DNA of 64,000 bases from Spisula solida. Lineage: Eukaryota; Mollusca; Bivalvia; Venerida; Mactridae. The stretch covers positions 6,898,001 through 6,962,000 of the forward strand of contig OX365954.1 of assembly GCA_947247005.1 (NCBI GenBank). The letters run 5' to 3'. The translations under genes were made by a program, and so were the position numbers. Shown here one piece after another: positions 49,798-61,651 of the stretch (its first letter is position 1; every line of letters begins with the position of its first letter). The notes under the pieces were generated by a model. It saw only the letters and a program-made list of their open reading frames with translations. It had not been told where the DNA came from and made no database searches.

Positions 49798-51084
49798 TTA
49801 TTAAAAACAATCGCAGATATTTCGAGTGTCTAACCTTTGTTAAATACCATCTGCGAACAAATGAAAAGTTACTAGTAGGTACATCAAACTTAAGATTGCA
49901 ATAAATCCCCGCAAACACGTACACTATACGGTCAGATGAGTATCAAAGTATATTTTAGTCACCAACAAATAAATTTGCTCTTTAGTTCAATGTAAAGTTA
50001 CAATAGTAGGCCCCAAATTTTTACATCGTTTAGACTATGGCCAGCAGGAAGACATATATCATTTTAAAGAAGTACCTTTGAGCTTAAAAATAATACAATA
50101 AAAAAGGGGGGTCGTGTATCTTCTAAGAAAAAGTTTGTCCATCAAACATGGTCTACCTATTTTTACACATGTCCGGACTGATTCAATCCGGGTTTTGTCC
50201 TATTCTACTTTCACTTTGGTATCAATGTAAGAATACCAAGATATTCCAGATTTTCCAGTTTCACTACATAACATGCATATTTACAATGCATTTAAACTCA
50301 ATTTCATCACTCCAGTGCACACTTGTCAAGAAATATCCCCATTTACAGGCAAGCCAAATTTTTTTTAAGGACTACTTGAGTAGTGGTGGTTCTTTACCTA
50401 TATATATATTCACGTGTCAGCATTATTTCATAGTACAAAATGTATATAGTAGTACATGTCGTTTAAATATACGACATTCGATTATATAGATACGGTATTC
50501 AATCTTGTGTCAATATTTAACACAATCATATACCATCACTATCCTTAACATTTACTGTAAAATAGTAATTAAAGTGTAGGATTGTATTCGTAAGTAAACC
50601 CGACTGGAATAAAATCCGAACGATTAATCCGGCGAATTCCGCGAATACCAGGACAACCCGGCGAAATTATGTTACAAGCAATGGAATTTAATACTCACGA
50701 AGATGCATGGTTTTACAGTTTTACTAAAATGGACATTTTAAACTTTTCTACCTCTGTTACAATTGTAATTTACATGTATGTAAATGACCAGCTGAGTAGA
50801 GCATGCAAGGACACTGACCGTCACTGACCGTCAGACATGTACATATATTATTTAAGAGTGGGTCGAAACTGACCAAGACATTATAACGAGTGATTATGCT
50901 ACTGTTTTGTAGTATAGCACAATCTTGCTGATGATGCACGCCCACATGGCAAAATGTAGCACATCACGGTGTAGTATAGCAACACAGCCACATACATGTA
51001 GTATGAAATGCCGTATGTCATAATGACTAATGCTTATTTTTATATAACACATGACTTAACAGAATAATCAAAGTAAACATACAT
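49798..51084. other. Intergenic, no gene seen
   Basis: Short frames only (for example 50148-50489). Nothing recognised. Confidence 0.4.
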
Positions 51085-51725
51085 AAAGCATAATATAATA
51101 ACATGATATAGTACATAATATGGTATAGCAAATGACATTCTTGCTATATAACACTGTATAATAACATTGGTTAGCATATAGCGTTATACAGTTTAGCACA
51201 TAACATATCATAGTACATGTATGGTTTAGCACATAACATATTATAGTACATGTATGGTTTAGCACATAACATATTATAGTATATGTATCGTTAAGCACAT
51301 AACATATCATAGTACATGTATGGTTTAGCACATAACATATTATAGTACATGTATGGTTTAGCACATAACATATTATAGTACATGTATGGTTTAGCACATA
51401 ACATATTATAGTACATGTATGGTTTAGCACATAACATATTATAGTACATGTATGGTTTAGCACATAACATATTATAGTACATGTATGGTTTAGCACATAA
51501 CATATTATAGTACATGTATGATACTTGACCAAACATAACGAAACATGGTATGGCACATAGTACACCGGGATATAGCACATAACATGTCGCAATATAGCAC
51601 ATGACATAACAAAGTATACACCATATAACGTGTTGGAACATAGCACATAGTATAACAGAATATAGCACATTGCATGCCGGAATATAGCACATAACATAAT
51701 TATTAATTGATAGCATATAGCACAA
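51085..51725. repeat. 33-bp minisatellite with degenerate shoulders
   Basis: Ten units of 33 bp (GGTTTAGCACATAACATATT plus ATAGTACATGTAT) from about 51191 to 51520. Each unit contains the palindrome TACATGTA. On either side looser AGCACATAACAT-type words continue to about 51085 and 51725. As 33 is a multiple of 3, the - strand stays open as an 11-residue repeat (NHTCTIICYVL) in a 209-codon frame; I treat this as an artefact. Confidence 0.92.
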
Positions 51726-53639
51726 ATAAAAGCAGCACAGTCAGCATACGAGTATAATAACGAAACATGCCATTAATATTCTCGCATTAACCCTGTTAAC
51801 GCGGACAAAGCATTATAAAACAATGTCTGATAATTAAATTATCATTACTACATGCCTAAGGTTGTAAATATATTTAAAACTATATCATTAAACCTGTAGT
51901 TAACAATTATCATTTAATAAGGTGTTAATGGTATGAGTCCTAATCTTCCCCCAACTGACCGTTGAAGACAGGTTTTACTATACTTAGATCAAAGACAAGC
52001 GGTTCACTTACCTTAGAACACATATAATAACATCCCTTTAACAATACATCCACTTTTCTTATTCCATCAAATCAAATATTATCGAGATTATTTTTTTTCG
52101 ATTTGAATAAAAATTATGTTAATCAGAAGTAACGCACTTTCCATGCAAAAGCTCTTTAATCCTATTTCTGAATGAGCCCGGTGTCACAATGTATTCATAA
52201 TTATATACGGTTGTATCTTCATTTCTCATACGTGAATTAAATATCAAGGTAAGTATACAGACGCACATATTATTTGCACCAGTTAATACTACCATTTACT
52301 ACACGCGAAAAAAATGATAGTATTTTATATGAAGTTAATGTATACATGAATGTATGTACTAGAAGATATATATAGTGTCACAGTTAGTTTGTCTTAACAT
52401 GTGTATATGTTTATAAATATATTAATATCGAGCTCGTTTACGCCCAGATCTCGAACTCATGCGAAGAGTATTCAGATATAAAAATGTTCAATTATTACCA
52501 CAATCCACGAAAAAAAGAAAACCGCGTATTGTTTGCTGTTTATTGAACTAACTTCCGGTTTAATGCGAAGATTTCAAGCAAAATATACCACATCTGACTA
52601 GAATCGATATCACATAGTGCAAAGAAAATATTTGCGTAAATACCGTCATCCTGATATCAATAGAAGTGACTTTCCAATCACCGTATTTCCTGTGTTGTCT
52701 GAATAGTAGATTGATCACTAGACAAGAAAATAGCGACACTTTAAGAAAAATAGATAATATCCGAAAATATCTTACGGTGACGTAATTATGTTCAATAGAG
52801 ATTTTCTTACTCGATTTCCTATTGGTTCCTGCAGTAGTGGTGCGATAGAGCCAGTGAACGAATCAGACTGGGTTCGATAAATCGAAGAAACTACTACAGT
52901 AGTAATCTAGTCTTCTGAATGAATCATTAACGGACTTTTACTACATGTATTATCGAATGACTAATTTTCACGTGGTGTAGAATCAGAAATAACATGTATG
53001 GTTGTATATCGTCTGCTTTCTCTCACGAATTCGTCTTAATTTAAACATTACCATACATCACAAGGACACTACGCTTCTAACATTGTACTAGTATTAGAGC
53101 ATGTAGTTATAATTATTGCACATATTTTAATAGTTTGCCACTGTGGGTATCGGTGCCCCGGGGGAGACTTTGTCCCCAGCTTTCAACATAGAGCCAATCA
53201 TTTTGTCTTAAACCAACGAGTGGAAGATGCTAGGTATCGCAATACCGTTAATCCCAGCCCGACCCTGACACCCCTGGACTGATGCATAAGTGAATGCGTA
53301 GTCCGCATGTACTGGTCTAACAAATCCCTTGTGTTCATACGCTTAAACCTATAACAGCACACCAGGGTGGTGCAAGGTATAGGACAATGTCGAAATTATC
53401 ATATAATGGTTATGAAGTAGAAAACAAGAAGAAGAGATGAATGTAATATGATCAGACTAGTTTAGCAAAAATCCATACACTGTTATAAGACATAAAATGC
53501 ACCATATAATTTGATGCATTAATTTATTTCCCCCAAGCGTTGTCGCTAATGTAACATTACGTGAACATTATCTTTTCTTCACGTCGACACGTGTGTCTTA
53601 TTTTTGAAAATGCATAAATTGAGGTTTGAAGGTTGTAAG
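51726..53639. other. Intergenic, no gene seen
   Basis: No supported gene. The part from 53140 to 53390 is noticeably richer in G and C (GGTGCCCCGGGGGAGAC) than its surroundings and may be an unrecognised repeat. Confidence 0.4.
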
Positions 53640-53714
53640 TTTTTATAGGTCTTTCTACATGGGCATTCAGCTTTTGATTGCTGAAACTAGTTAATTCAGC
53701 CTTTTGACAGCTGG

Positions 53715-53865
53715 GAGTTGGGCGGATCATTTTCTCGTTCGGTTTTTTGTTGGGCTTTGTGCCTTTGTTTTCTGTGCTCGGCTGGTTAAGTTGAGTGCTG
53801 CCTTCCCTGTCCGACTTAATATTATCTTTTGTATTATCAGTCTCAATCTGTCCGTTTACACTTGA
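53715..53865. repeat. Diverged dispersed repeat, copy B (partner at 41.9 kb)
   Basis: Contains GGGAGTTGGG, TTTGTTTTCTGTG, GTGCTGCCTTCCCTGTCC and TATTATCTTTTGTATTATC in the same order as 41900-42120. Confidence 0.35.
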
Positions 53866-54147
53866 CTTTTAAAAGAAAGCACGTGGATGTAATTAAAGTG
53901 ACTTACAGTTAGAATTTAATGTAAAATGGACTGATTACACTCGAGCAGATTAATAAGCACACTAACAAATGGCACAATGTCGTGGCTAAATGATTAAGAA
54001 GATGGATTATGCTAAAAAATATTACATGAATTGTGCAAGTATTGTAGGAAAATTCCACAAAGGGACAAGTATGTTTTAACCCACAACCAACCTGGTAAAA
54101 AGTGACTAGTTAAACTAAACTACACCATTTGCTCACAGTCGAATAAT

Positions 54148-54480
54148 AGTGGGGATCCGTGGGCCAGAGGAAGGGCGCTCGCTTCGGGATCGTGAGGTCC
54201 CGGGTTCGGTCCCCGTCTGCACCACTGCTTAATGTCTTTGAGCAAGAATTACCCACAATGCTCCACTCGACCAAGACGTTAATTTGTACCTGCCAGGGTG
54301 GTGACTGAACATGTTCGATATTTCTGGGTATCTCGATGCTGGCTGCACACCAAAATAGTCTCCACAGGGAGACTCAAACGTAGGTGTCCATAGGTAGACC
54401 AATGACCAGGGGAAGTTTAATGTCAAAAGGTGGATGAACAGCTGAATTACTGAAAGCAGCCCTTGAAAATGGATAACTTT
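54148..54480 (+). mobile_element. tRNA-derived SINE
   Basis: A GC-rich head GTGGGCCAGAGGAAGGGCG with B box GGGTTCGGTCCC (54202-54213), followed by a body containing CTTTGAGCAAGAATTACCCA, TGCTCCACTCGACCAAGACG and GTACCTGCCAGGGTGG. It fades near 54480. The frame on the - strand across it is a repeat artefact. Confidence 0.65.
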
Positions 54481-55296
54481 ACTTTTATAACGGTTATTGA
54501 TTTATATGCGTTTCTTTCTAAATTTTCAACACTATAATTATATCCCTGAGCGTCTTATCGGACTCTGACCATAGATGGAAAGGTGGACATGATATCAAAA
54601 CTCCTTCTTTTCTAACATTTAGGTAAATATTAACGACCTGTCTGATTCAATCCCTGATAAGGCAACACTGGTCGCAGAGTGACACCATAGTATATCGCAT
54701 AGTAAAAAAACAACGTTCGCCCAAATGCTTCAAAATGGTCTGCATTCTCTTAAACAGCGGGAATGAGACTGGATGACGGAATTCAACATTGACAACTGAA
54801 ATGTGTTGACAATTACTCTTAAACGAAAATCACTCATTTTCTCCCTCAACACATCAATACGATATCGGTCAAAGAAAACAGCTCACTGAAAGTCCCCCTA
54901 AAGAAATGTTCAGATCAGTAATGCCAAAGTCAAAGCTGAATAATACAATCACCGTTAGTAATACTACATTTATAGTTACACGAACCTACTCCATTCTGCA
55001 TAGGCCACTATTGTTGTACCTACATTTTATTCAACGTGAATGTGATGGCGGGGCTCTCTGTGAGCGTTTTGGTTTAATGCAATCATGAATATCGAAGTGA
55101 TTTCCCCCAGAACGTCCGCATATATTTCCGAGATAAAACTGTTGTACAATGTTCGTGAGAGGACTTACACCAAATTACTTGATGGGCTGAACGATGGTTA
55201 TTACATGATGATACCGCGAACCATTGACCTTTACATTGGCAATAACACATCAAAGCATCAACTAAAACATAAACGTACGTCCGTTAGTTTGGTCCT
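54481..55296. other. Intergenic, no gene seen
   Basis: Nothing recognised. Confidence 0.4.
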
Positions 55297-55466
55297 AGTA
55301 TATAGAGGATCTTACATGAGTGTCTTTCTATATTGAATTTATTAAACGAGTTGGATAAAATGATAAAATGCGAGGCTCTGCCGAGCATTTTATCACTTTT
55401 ATTCAACGAGTTTAATAAATTTAATATGGAATGACACGAATGTAAGATTCTTTTTATCACATAAAC
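55297..55466. mobile_element. Palindromic MITE, copy B
   Basis: Same foldback family as 42232-42405. Left arm ATAGAGGATCTTACATGAGT, then TTTATTAAACGAGTTGGATA; right arm in inverse. The centre is CGAGGCTCTGCCGAG. The ends carry TTTATCACATAA on the right. Arms of about 80 bp pair well. Confidence 0.75.
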
Positions 55467-56484
55467 TAAATACACAGTAAAAGTTTGTCAAGAATGCACA
55501 CACTTCCCCTTTAGCAAATAAACTCCATAGGAGTAAAGCGGTTCATTGAAAGAGCTAAGAAAATAGTGCAACAATGTATACTCCAATATGTTAATTTTTC
55601 TGCATTGGAAAATAATATTTTTAGGGTATCTAAAATCCTGCAGATGTAAAACTACGCTTAACAAAGTAAATAATTAAATCTAGGACCGCAGCAACACAAC
55701 GTATTCTGTTCTGTTCCGTGTTCCGTTCCGGGTTTTAGTAACAACCAAGGACAGGGGAAGTAACTAGGTTTTCCGCGTGAATTTATTCGCGATTCGTCTG
55801 AATAGCCGAAAATAACTGATTGTACACGATGCAAGTACTTGGTAAGCAAGGAAAATCGTCTTTAATACTCAAAATTAACGGATTTATACAACGAAATCAA
55901 CATCCGATGCTGTGTTTGTGTAGATGCCAGATATTTGGTATGTACATTTCGTCCCGATCTTATTCGTACCCACGTTTAACGGACCTACCGTCATGTTTAC
56001 TTACAGTCATATCTCTTAAGTTCTTGTACATCTGTTATTGTGTGATTATAACATGCCCTAGAGTGCTCATAATCGGATATAGAATTTATTCTAAAAATGT
56101 ATTCTTTTACTTTTTTGACAACGTGTATGAATACATAAATAAAGTGACTCGCCCTTGTATATACCTCATTTGCATGTTTATTACACGTGTGTATTATGAC
56201 TTTTATGTAATGGGTTTATTAAACTCCCAGAGCCTATTTTATGTGATAAAACAATATAAAGTTAACCGTTTGTATTCAGTACGTATTGTGTACTATGTAC
56301 TATAATCATCCATAATGACCGGCAGCTTCCTGGGTTATAAACTTATAACCAGTGCTCGCTCCTAGATTAGTGATTGTGAAGTAGGGACCTTTACCGCTCA
56401 GCAGGCTTGATTTCGGGATCTTTAGAGAAATGAGTAAGCCACTCTTATCCTGGACTAGTGCGCCTCGCAGTAATTATAGATGTT
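55467..56484. other. Intergenic, no gene supported
   Basis: A 161-codon frame at 55820-56305 is AT-rich and resembles no family. Confidence 0.4.
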
Positions 56485-56680
56485 TGTAGCAACGTTAAAT
56501 GTCGCAATCGACGCTAATTGTCAATCGGAACGGTCCGTACGACATTTATCGCTACTGACGTTACGCCAGATAAATCCGTAGACATGGCCGAGTAGTTCCG
56601 AGTGGCTAAATGTCGCATCTGTGACGTTAAATGTTTCAACAAATTGGACTGACGCGCAACGCTAAATATAGCAATCATAC
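56485..56680 (-). repeat. GACGTTAAATGTCGC motif cluster, inverted relative to 61.0 kb
   Basis: Several degenerate copies of GACGTTAAATGTCGC-type words. The part 56604-56660, reverse-complemented, matches 61025-61068: GTTGAAACATTTAACGTC and then ACAGATGCGACATTTAGC. It precedes a GC-rich stretch (56690-56980) rich in CCGGT words, which I cannot assign. Confidence 0.6.
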
Positions 56681-56979
56681 CGGTTGAGGTCCCGCTACGT
56701 CTCGATGGGGGAAAGCCGGTACACCGTGATGAACCGGGACATTTTTGTAACATAAAATCAATTGCATTCTTACATTCCCGACGTTTTCCCGGTGTACCCC
56801 CGGTCTGAAAAAATATTATATTCATTTTGACGCCGGAGTAGCTAGGGTTATTTCCGGTTAAGTACGAGGTCGTTACGGTGCAGAGCCCTAGTAAAGCACG
56901 GTTAGGTCCCGGTTGTTGCCGGTGGTATTAAGGTGCATGGTAGCCGGTATCGCCACGGCTGTGCCCCGGTGAACTCTGT

Positions 56980-59485
56980 CGGACTTATTTTAAGTCGGTC
57001 AGAGTGGCTTCCCAGATCATCAGGGGGGAGAACTGCACAGGACATGAGTAACTTCCCTTGAATTCAAAGGAGTCAACTCTGTCCGACCTATTTTAAGTCG
57101 GTAAGAGTGACTTCCCTTGAAAATCAGGGAAGAGAACTCTGCACATGGCAATAGTTACTTCCCTTGAATTCAGGGGAGGCAACTCTGTCCGACCTATTTT
57201 AAGACGGTAAGAGTGACCTCCCTTGAAAATCAGGAGATAGAACTCTGCACAGGACAAGAGTTACTTCCCTTGAATTCAGGGGAAGCAACTCTGTTCGACA
57301 TATTTTAAGTCGGTAAGAGTGACTTCCCTTGAAAATCAGGGGAGAGAACTATGCACATGGCAATAGTTACTTCCCTTGAATTCAGGGGAGGCAACTCTGT
57401 CCGACATATTTTAAGTCGGTAAGAGTGACTTCCCTTTAAAATCAGGGGATAGAACTCTGCACAGGACAAGAGTTACTTCCCTTGAATTCAGGGGATGCAA
57501 CTCTGTCCGCACTATTTTAAGTCGGTAAGAGTGACTTCCCTTGAAAATCAGGGGAGAGAACTATGCACATGGCAATAGTTACTTCCCTTGAATTCAGGGG
57601 AGGCAACTCTGTCCGACATATTTTAAGTCGGTAAGAGTGACTTCCCTTTAAAATCAGGGGAGAGAACTCTACACAGGACAAGAGTTACTTCCCTTGAATT
57701 CAGGGGATGCAACTCTGTCCGACCTATTTTAAGTCGGTAAGAGTGACTTCCCTTGAAAATCAGGGGAGAGAACTATGCACATGGCAATAGTTACTTCCCT
57801 TGAATTCAGGGGAGGCAACTCTGTCCGACATATTTTAAGTCGGTAAGAGTGACTTCCCTTTAAAATCAGGGGAGAGAACTCTACACAGGACAAGAGTTAC
57901 TTCCCTTGAATTCAGGGGATGCAACTCTGTCCGACCTATTATAAGTCGGTAAGAGTGACTTCCCTTTAAAATCAGGGGAGAGAACTCTACACTGGACAAG
58001 AGTTACTTCCCTTGAATTCAGGGGATGCAACTCTGTCCGACCTATTATAAGTCGGTAAGAGTGACTTCCCTTGAAAATAAGGGGCGATAACTCTGCATAT
58101 GACAAGAGTTACTTCCCTTGAAAATCAGGGGAGATAACTCTGCACAGGACTAGAGTTATTTCCCTTGAATTCAGGGGAGGCAACTCTGTCCGACCTAATT
58201 GAAGTCGGTTAGAGTGACTTCCCTTGAAAATCAGGGGAGAGAACTATGCACATGGCAATAGTTACTTCCCTTGAATTCAGGGGAGGCAACTCTGTCCGAC
58301 CTATTTTAAGTCGGTAAGAGTGACTTCCCTTGAAAATCAGGGGATAGAACTCTACACAGGACAAGAGTTACTTCCCTTGAATTCAGGGGAAGCAACTCTG
58401 TCCGACCTATTTTAAGTCGGTAAGAGTGACTTCCCTTGAAAATCAGGGGAGAGAACTATGCACAGGCCTAAAGTTACTTCCCTTGAATATCAGGGGAGAA
58501 AACTCTGCATATGACAAGAGTTACTTCCCTTGAAAATCAGGGGAGAGAACTATGCACAGGACTAGAGTTACTTCCCTTGAATTCAGGGGAGGCAACTCTG
58601 TCCGACCTAATTTAAGTCGGTAAGAGTGACTTCCCTTGAAAATCAGGGGAGAGAACTATGCACAGGCCTAGAGTTACTTCCCTTGAATTCAGGGGAGGCA
58701 ACTCTGTCCGAACTAATTTAAGTCGGTTAGAGTGACTTCCCTTGAAAATCAGGGGAGAGAACTCTGCACATGGCAATAGTTACTTCCCTTGAATTCAGGG
58801 GAGGCAACTCTGTCCGACCTATTTTTGGTCGGACAGAGTTGCTTCCCTTGAAAATCAGGGGAGAGAACTCTGCACAGGACAAGAGTTACTTCCCTTGAAT
58901 TCAGGGGAAGCAACTCTGTCCGACCTATTTTAAGTCGGTAAGAGTGACTTCCCTTGAAAATCAGGAGGGAGAACTCTGCTTAGGACAAGAGTTACTTCCC
59001 TTAAATTCAGGGGAGGCAATCCTGTCCAACCTATTTTCAGTCGGTAAGAGTGTCTTCCCTTGAAAATCAGGGGAGAGAACTCTGCACATTGCAATAGTTA
59101 CTTCCCTTGAACTCAGGGGAGGAAACTATGTCCGACCTTTTTAAGTCGGTAAGAGTGACTTCCCTTGAATATCAGGGGAGAAAACTCTGCACATGGCAAG
59201 AGTTACTGTCCTTTAATTCAGGGGATGTAACTTTGTCGGACCATTTTTAAGTCGGTAAGAGTGACTTTCCCTGAAAATCAGGGGAGAGAACTCTGCACAG
59301 GGCGAGAGTTAGTTCCCTTGAATTCAGGGAAGGCCACTCTCTCCAACCTATTTTAAGTCGGCGAGAGGGAGAGAACTCTGCACTTCATGAATTACTTCCC
59401 TTGAACTCACGGGAGGCAACTCTGTTTGACTTATTTCAAGTCGGTTAGAGTGACTTACCCTGAAAATCAGGAGTAAAACTCTAAA
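56980..59485. repeat. 106-bp satellite array (about 23 units)
   Basis: Each unit of about 106 bp is a dimer of related halves: GAGTGACTTCCCTTGAAAAT then CAGGGGAGAGAACTCTGCAC, and GAGTTACTTCCCTTGAATTC then AGGGGAGGCAACTCTGTCCG, followed by ACCTATTTTAAGTCGGTAA. Many halves carry an EcoRI site (GAATTC). The halves are near-palindromic (TTCCCTTGAATTCAGGGGAA) and CCGAC...GTCGG forms a second short hairpin. Units diverge toward the 3' edge. No coding potential. Confidence 0.95.
58804..58842. repeat. Perfect 16-bp hairpin inside the satellite
   Basis: GCAACTCTGTCCGACC, a 7-base loop TATTTTT, then GGTCGGACAGAGTTGC. The right arm replaces the usual TTAAGTCGGTAAGAGTGAC, so this unit differs from its neighbours by a local inverted copy. 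Confidence 0.95.
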
Positions 59486-60190
59486 AAACATGGGTTTGAA
59501 CTCCCAATAGGAAGAGTAGCTTCCCTTTGGTTCTTGAATGTAATGGTAGGCTATTATACCACTGCTTAGTAACTAGAAACATACTTTCTTTCATGCACAT
59601 TACGATATCTGAACGTTTTTCTTGTTGAATAAATCTAACCAAGCATGTAATGCAACTATGATTTCCTGGAAAGCTGGAGTATGTATTATTTATCCTCTTT
59701 TTTAATGTTTCTTGTATAATGGCCAAAACATGAGATAGATATTAGTGAATTTATTTTATATAGGTGCGGAGTTTTACAATTTCTTAATCGAGTTTCGTGC
59801 CCCGGGCAAACGACGCAAACTATATACCCGGTACCTAGTATTACACCTATACATAAATATCACCTTTCATTCATGATTTGTGAATGAACAGCTAATCCAC
59901 GGTTTCCATGGTGGTATTTATAATGTATCTCAGGAAAACATAAATATTTTGACTTGCGATATGCATTTTCACTGCAAATTGAAGAATAATCTATGTTTCC
60001 TCATAGTGATTATATTAGCCCTCGACACAATGCATTAACACTGCATGTAAATAATTATCAATCTTGATTATATTATTTAGCTGATACACGTAAGGAAATT
60101 TTACGACTTTAAGAAAATTCTAAAGTTTTCTACTAAGACGTTTTATAATACCGGCCCTGTATTCTACTAAGACTCGACTCGATAGTTGAT
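59486..60190. other. Intergenic, no gene seen
   Basis: Nothing recognised. Confidence 0.4.
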
Positions 60191-60194
60191 TAGG

Positions 60195-60480
60195 CACGTA
60201 TTAGGAGCGGAAGGTCGAATGTTCGAATCCCGGAATGAGTCGGATCTGAAATGATCGTTGTTGGAATTTACCAGTTGTATATATTATCGCTAACCCTGGT
60301 TGATAGAATGATATGTGAATGGTAGAACAACTGGGTAGAGTATTTACCAAAAGATACAGATAGATAGACAACTCCTGGGTATTAACACACATCATTTGAT
60401 CAAAATGTAAAGTGTGGTAAATGCTTATTAATGTACATTCCAGCCCTAGGGGCAGCACTCAGTAAAAACGATTGGAGCCA
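60195..60480 (+). mobile_element. Possible tRNA-derived SINE (weak)
   Basis: A B-box-like TGTTCGAATCCCGG at 60220-60233 is preceded by a poor A-box region. The boundaries and body are unclear. Confidence 0.3.
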
Positions 60481-61005
60481 CTCCTGAGTAAGTCGCTGGA
60501 CGCCTGTTTCGGGTCGGACCCTTTATTTGGAACAACTATTTACATATAGAGAAACCAATTCATTGAGATCATTTGAACAATGACTTACATTGTATTTTAG
60601 TACCAAAACCTAGACTTGAGTTTTGCAGAAAATAGATAAGTATTTCTAGATCCGCGCATAAACGTTGATGACAAAAGTAATAATTATTATAAGTTAAACA
60701 GTCATAGCAGACAGGTACCTTCTTTTCATCAAAACGGTTACCGGTTTTGGAAAATTAAAATCGATTTTAGTTATAAATTGAATCGGATCCAATAAACCGA
60801 ATGATCGTGACTGCCCTACTCCAAATTTCTGATGTTTTAATACAAACCGGTTCATCCAGGATCACTGTACCGGGAAACTTGGCCTCACATCCTAGCAAAC
60901 CCTTAATAGCAGTTCTTGGATACGTCTTGATTAAAACTAGAACAATAATACAACAAAATAGTGTCTAAAAAAGAATTACGACATTAATTATTTTTTAGCG
61001 TTGAT
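60481..61005. other. Intergenic, no gene seen
   Basis: Nothing recognised. Confidence 0.4.
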
Positions 61006-61190
61006 GTTGCAACATTTAGCGTCATCAAAATTGTTGCGACATTTAACGTCACAGATGCGACATTTAGCGTCAGGGGGTTTGCGAAATTTAGCGTCGGTTG
61101 CGACATTTATACCTATAACGTCAAGTGCGACATTTAGCGTCGATACGACATTTAGCGTGGATACGACATTTAACGTTGCTACAATGTTAT
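61006..61190 (+). repeat. Irregular GCGACATTTAGCGTC repeat
   Basis: About nine copies of TGCGACATTTAGCGTC-like words with spacing of about 16-30 bases, not a strict tandem period. Part of it (61025-61068) is an inverted match to 56604-56660. It abuts the LINE fragment that follows. Confidence 0.8.
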
Positions 61191-61237
61191 ACATAATGTA
61201 GTTCGTAGATTACTAAATCGCTGTGAACATTTTGTAA

Positions 61238-61486
61238 ATGACTCATACTACAATCTTAAACATGTTTCTTAATTGCAATTATCAAGTTGTAGAAAATGAG
61301 TACCATTTCTTACTAATATGTCCAAAATACTCCGAATTACGACGTAAATATTTAAAACGATATTATTATACATGGCCTACTATACAAAAGTTTACCAATT
61401 TATTAACATCAACATCAAAATTAACTATAACAAATCTCTCTAAATTCATATACTTTGCAAATCATAGTAGATCTACAAACCAATAA
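61238..61486 (+). pseudogene. LINE reverse-transcriptase C-terminal fragment, second copy
   Basis: The translated tail VENEYHFLLICPKYSELRRKY and YYTWPTIQKF.NLL resembles the end of LINE ORF2 and is related to the 34.5-kb fragment (EDEYHFILECSLYNDLRKQY). Only H and the last C of the zinc motif are in register; the first cysteine pair is lost. No RT domain remains. Frame closes with TAA at 61484-61486. Confidence 0.6.
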
Positions 61487-61651
61487 CATTCCCTGCATGT
61501 ATATTATTTCACCATTCTTGTCTGTATACATGCTCTTCAGAAAATCTGTTCACTTCTGCCTACTGTCTGTTTGTTTATAATATTGTTTTGCTATAAGCAT
61601 ATGTATGTATGTTTTATGCAATAAACATTTTGTATTGTATTGTATTGTAAT
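61487..61651 (+). mobile_element. LINE 3' UTR and (TATTG)n tail
   Basis: Noncoding sequence after the stop codon ends with AATAAA (61620-61625) and then about four copies of TATTG/TTGTA (61630-61650), consistent with a LINE 3' terminus. Confidence 0.6.

Noticed and set aside
55820..56305. 161-codon + strand frame
   Set aside because: Composition is that of AT-rich noncoding DNA (many Y, I, F); no domain or signal.
57881..58105. 74-codon - strand frame
   Set aside because: Repeat peptide from the 106-bp satellite.
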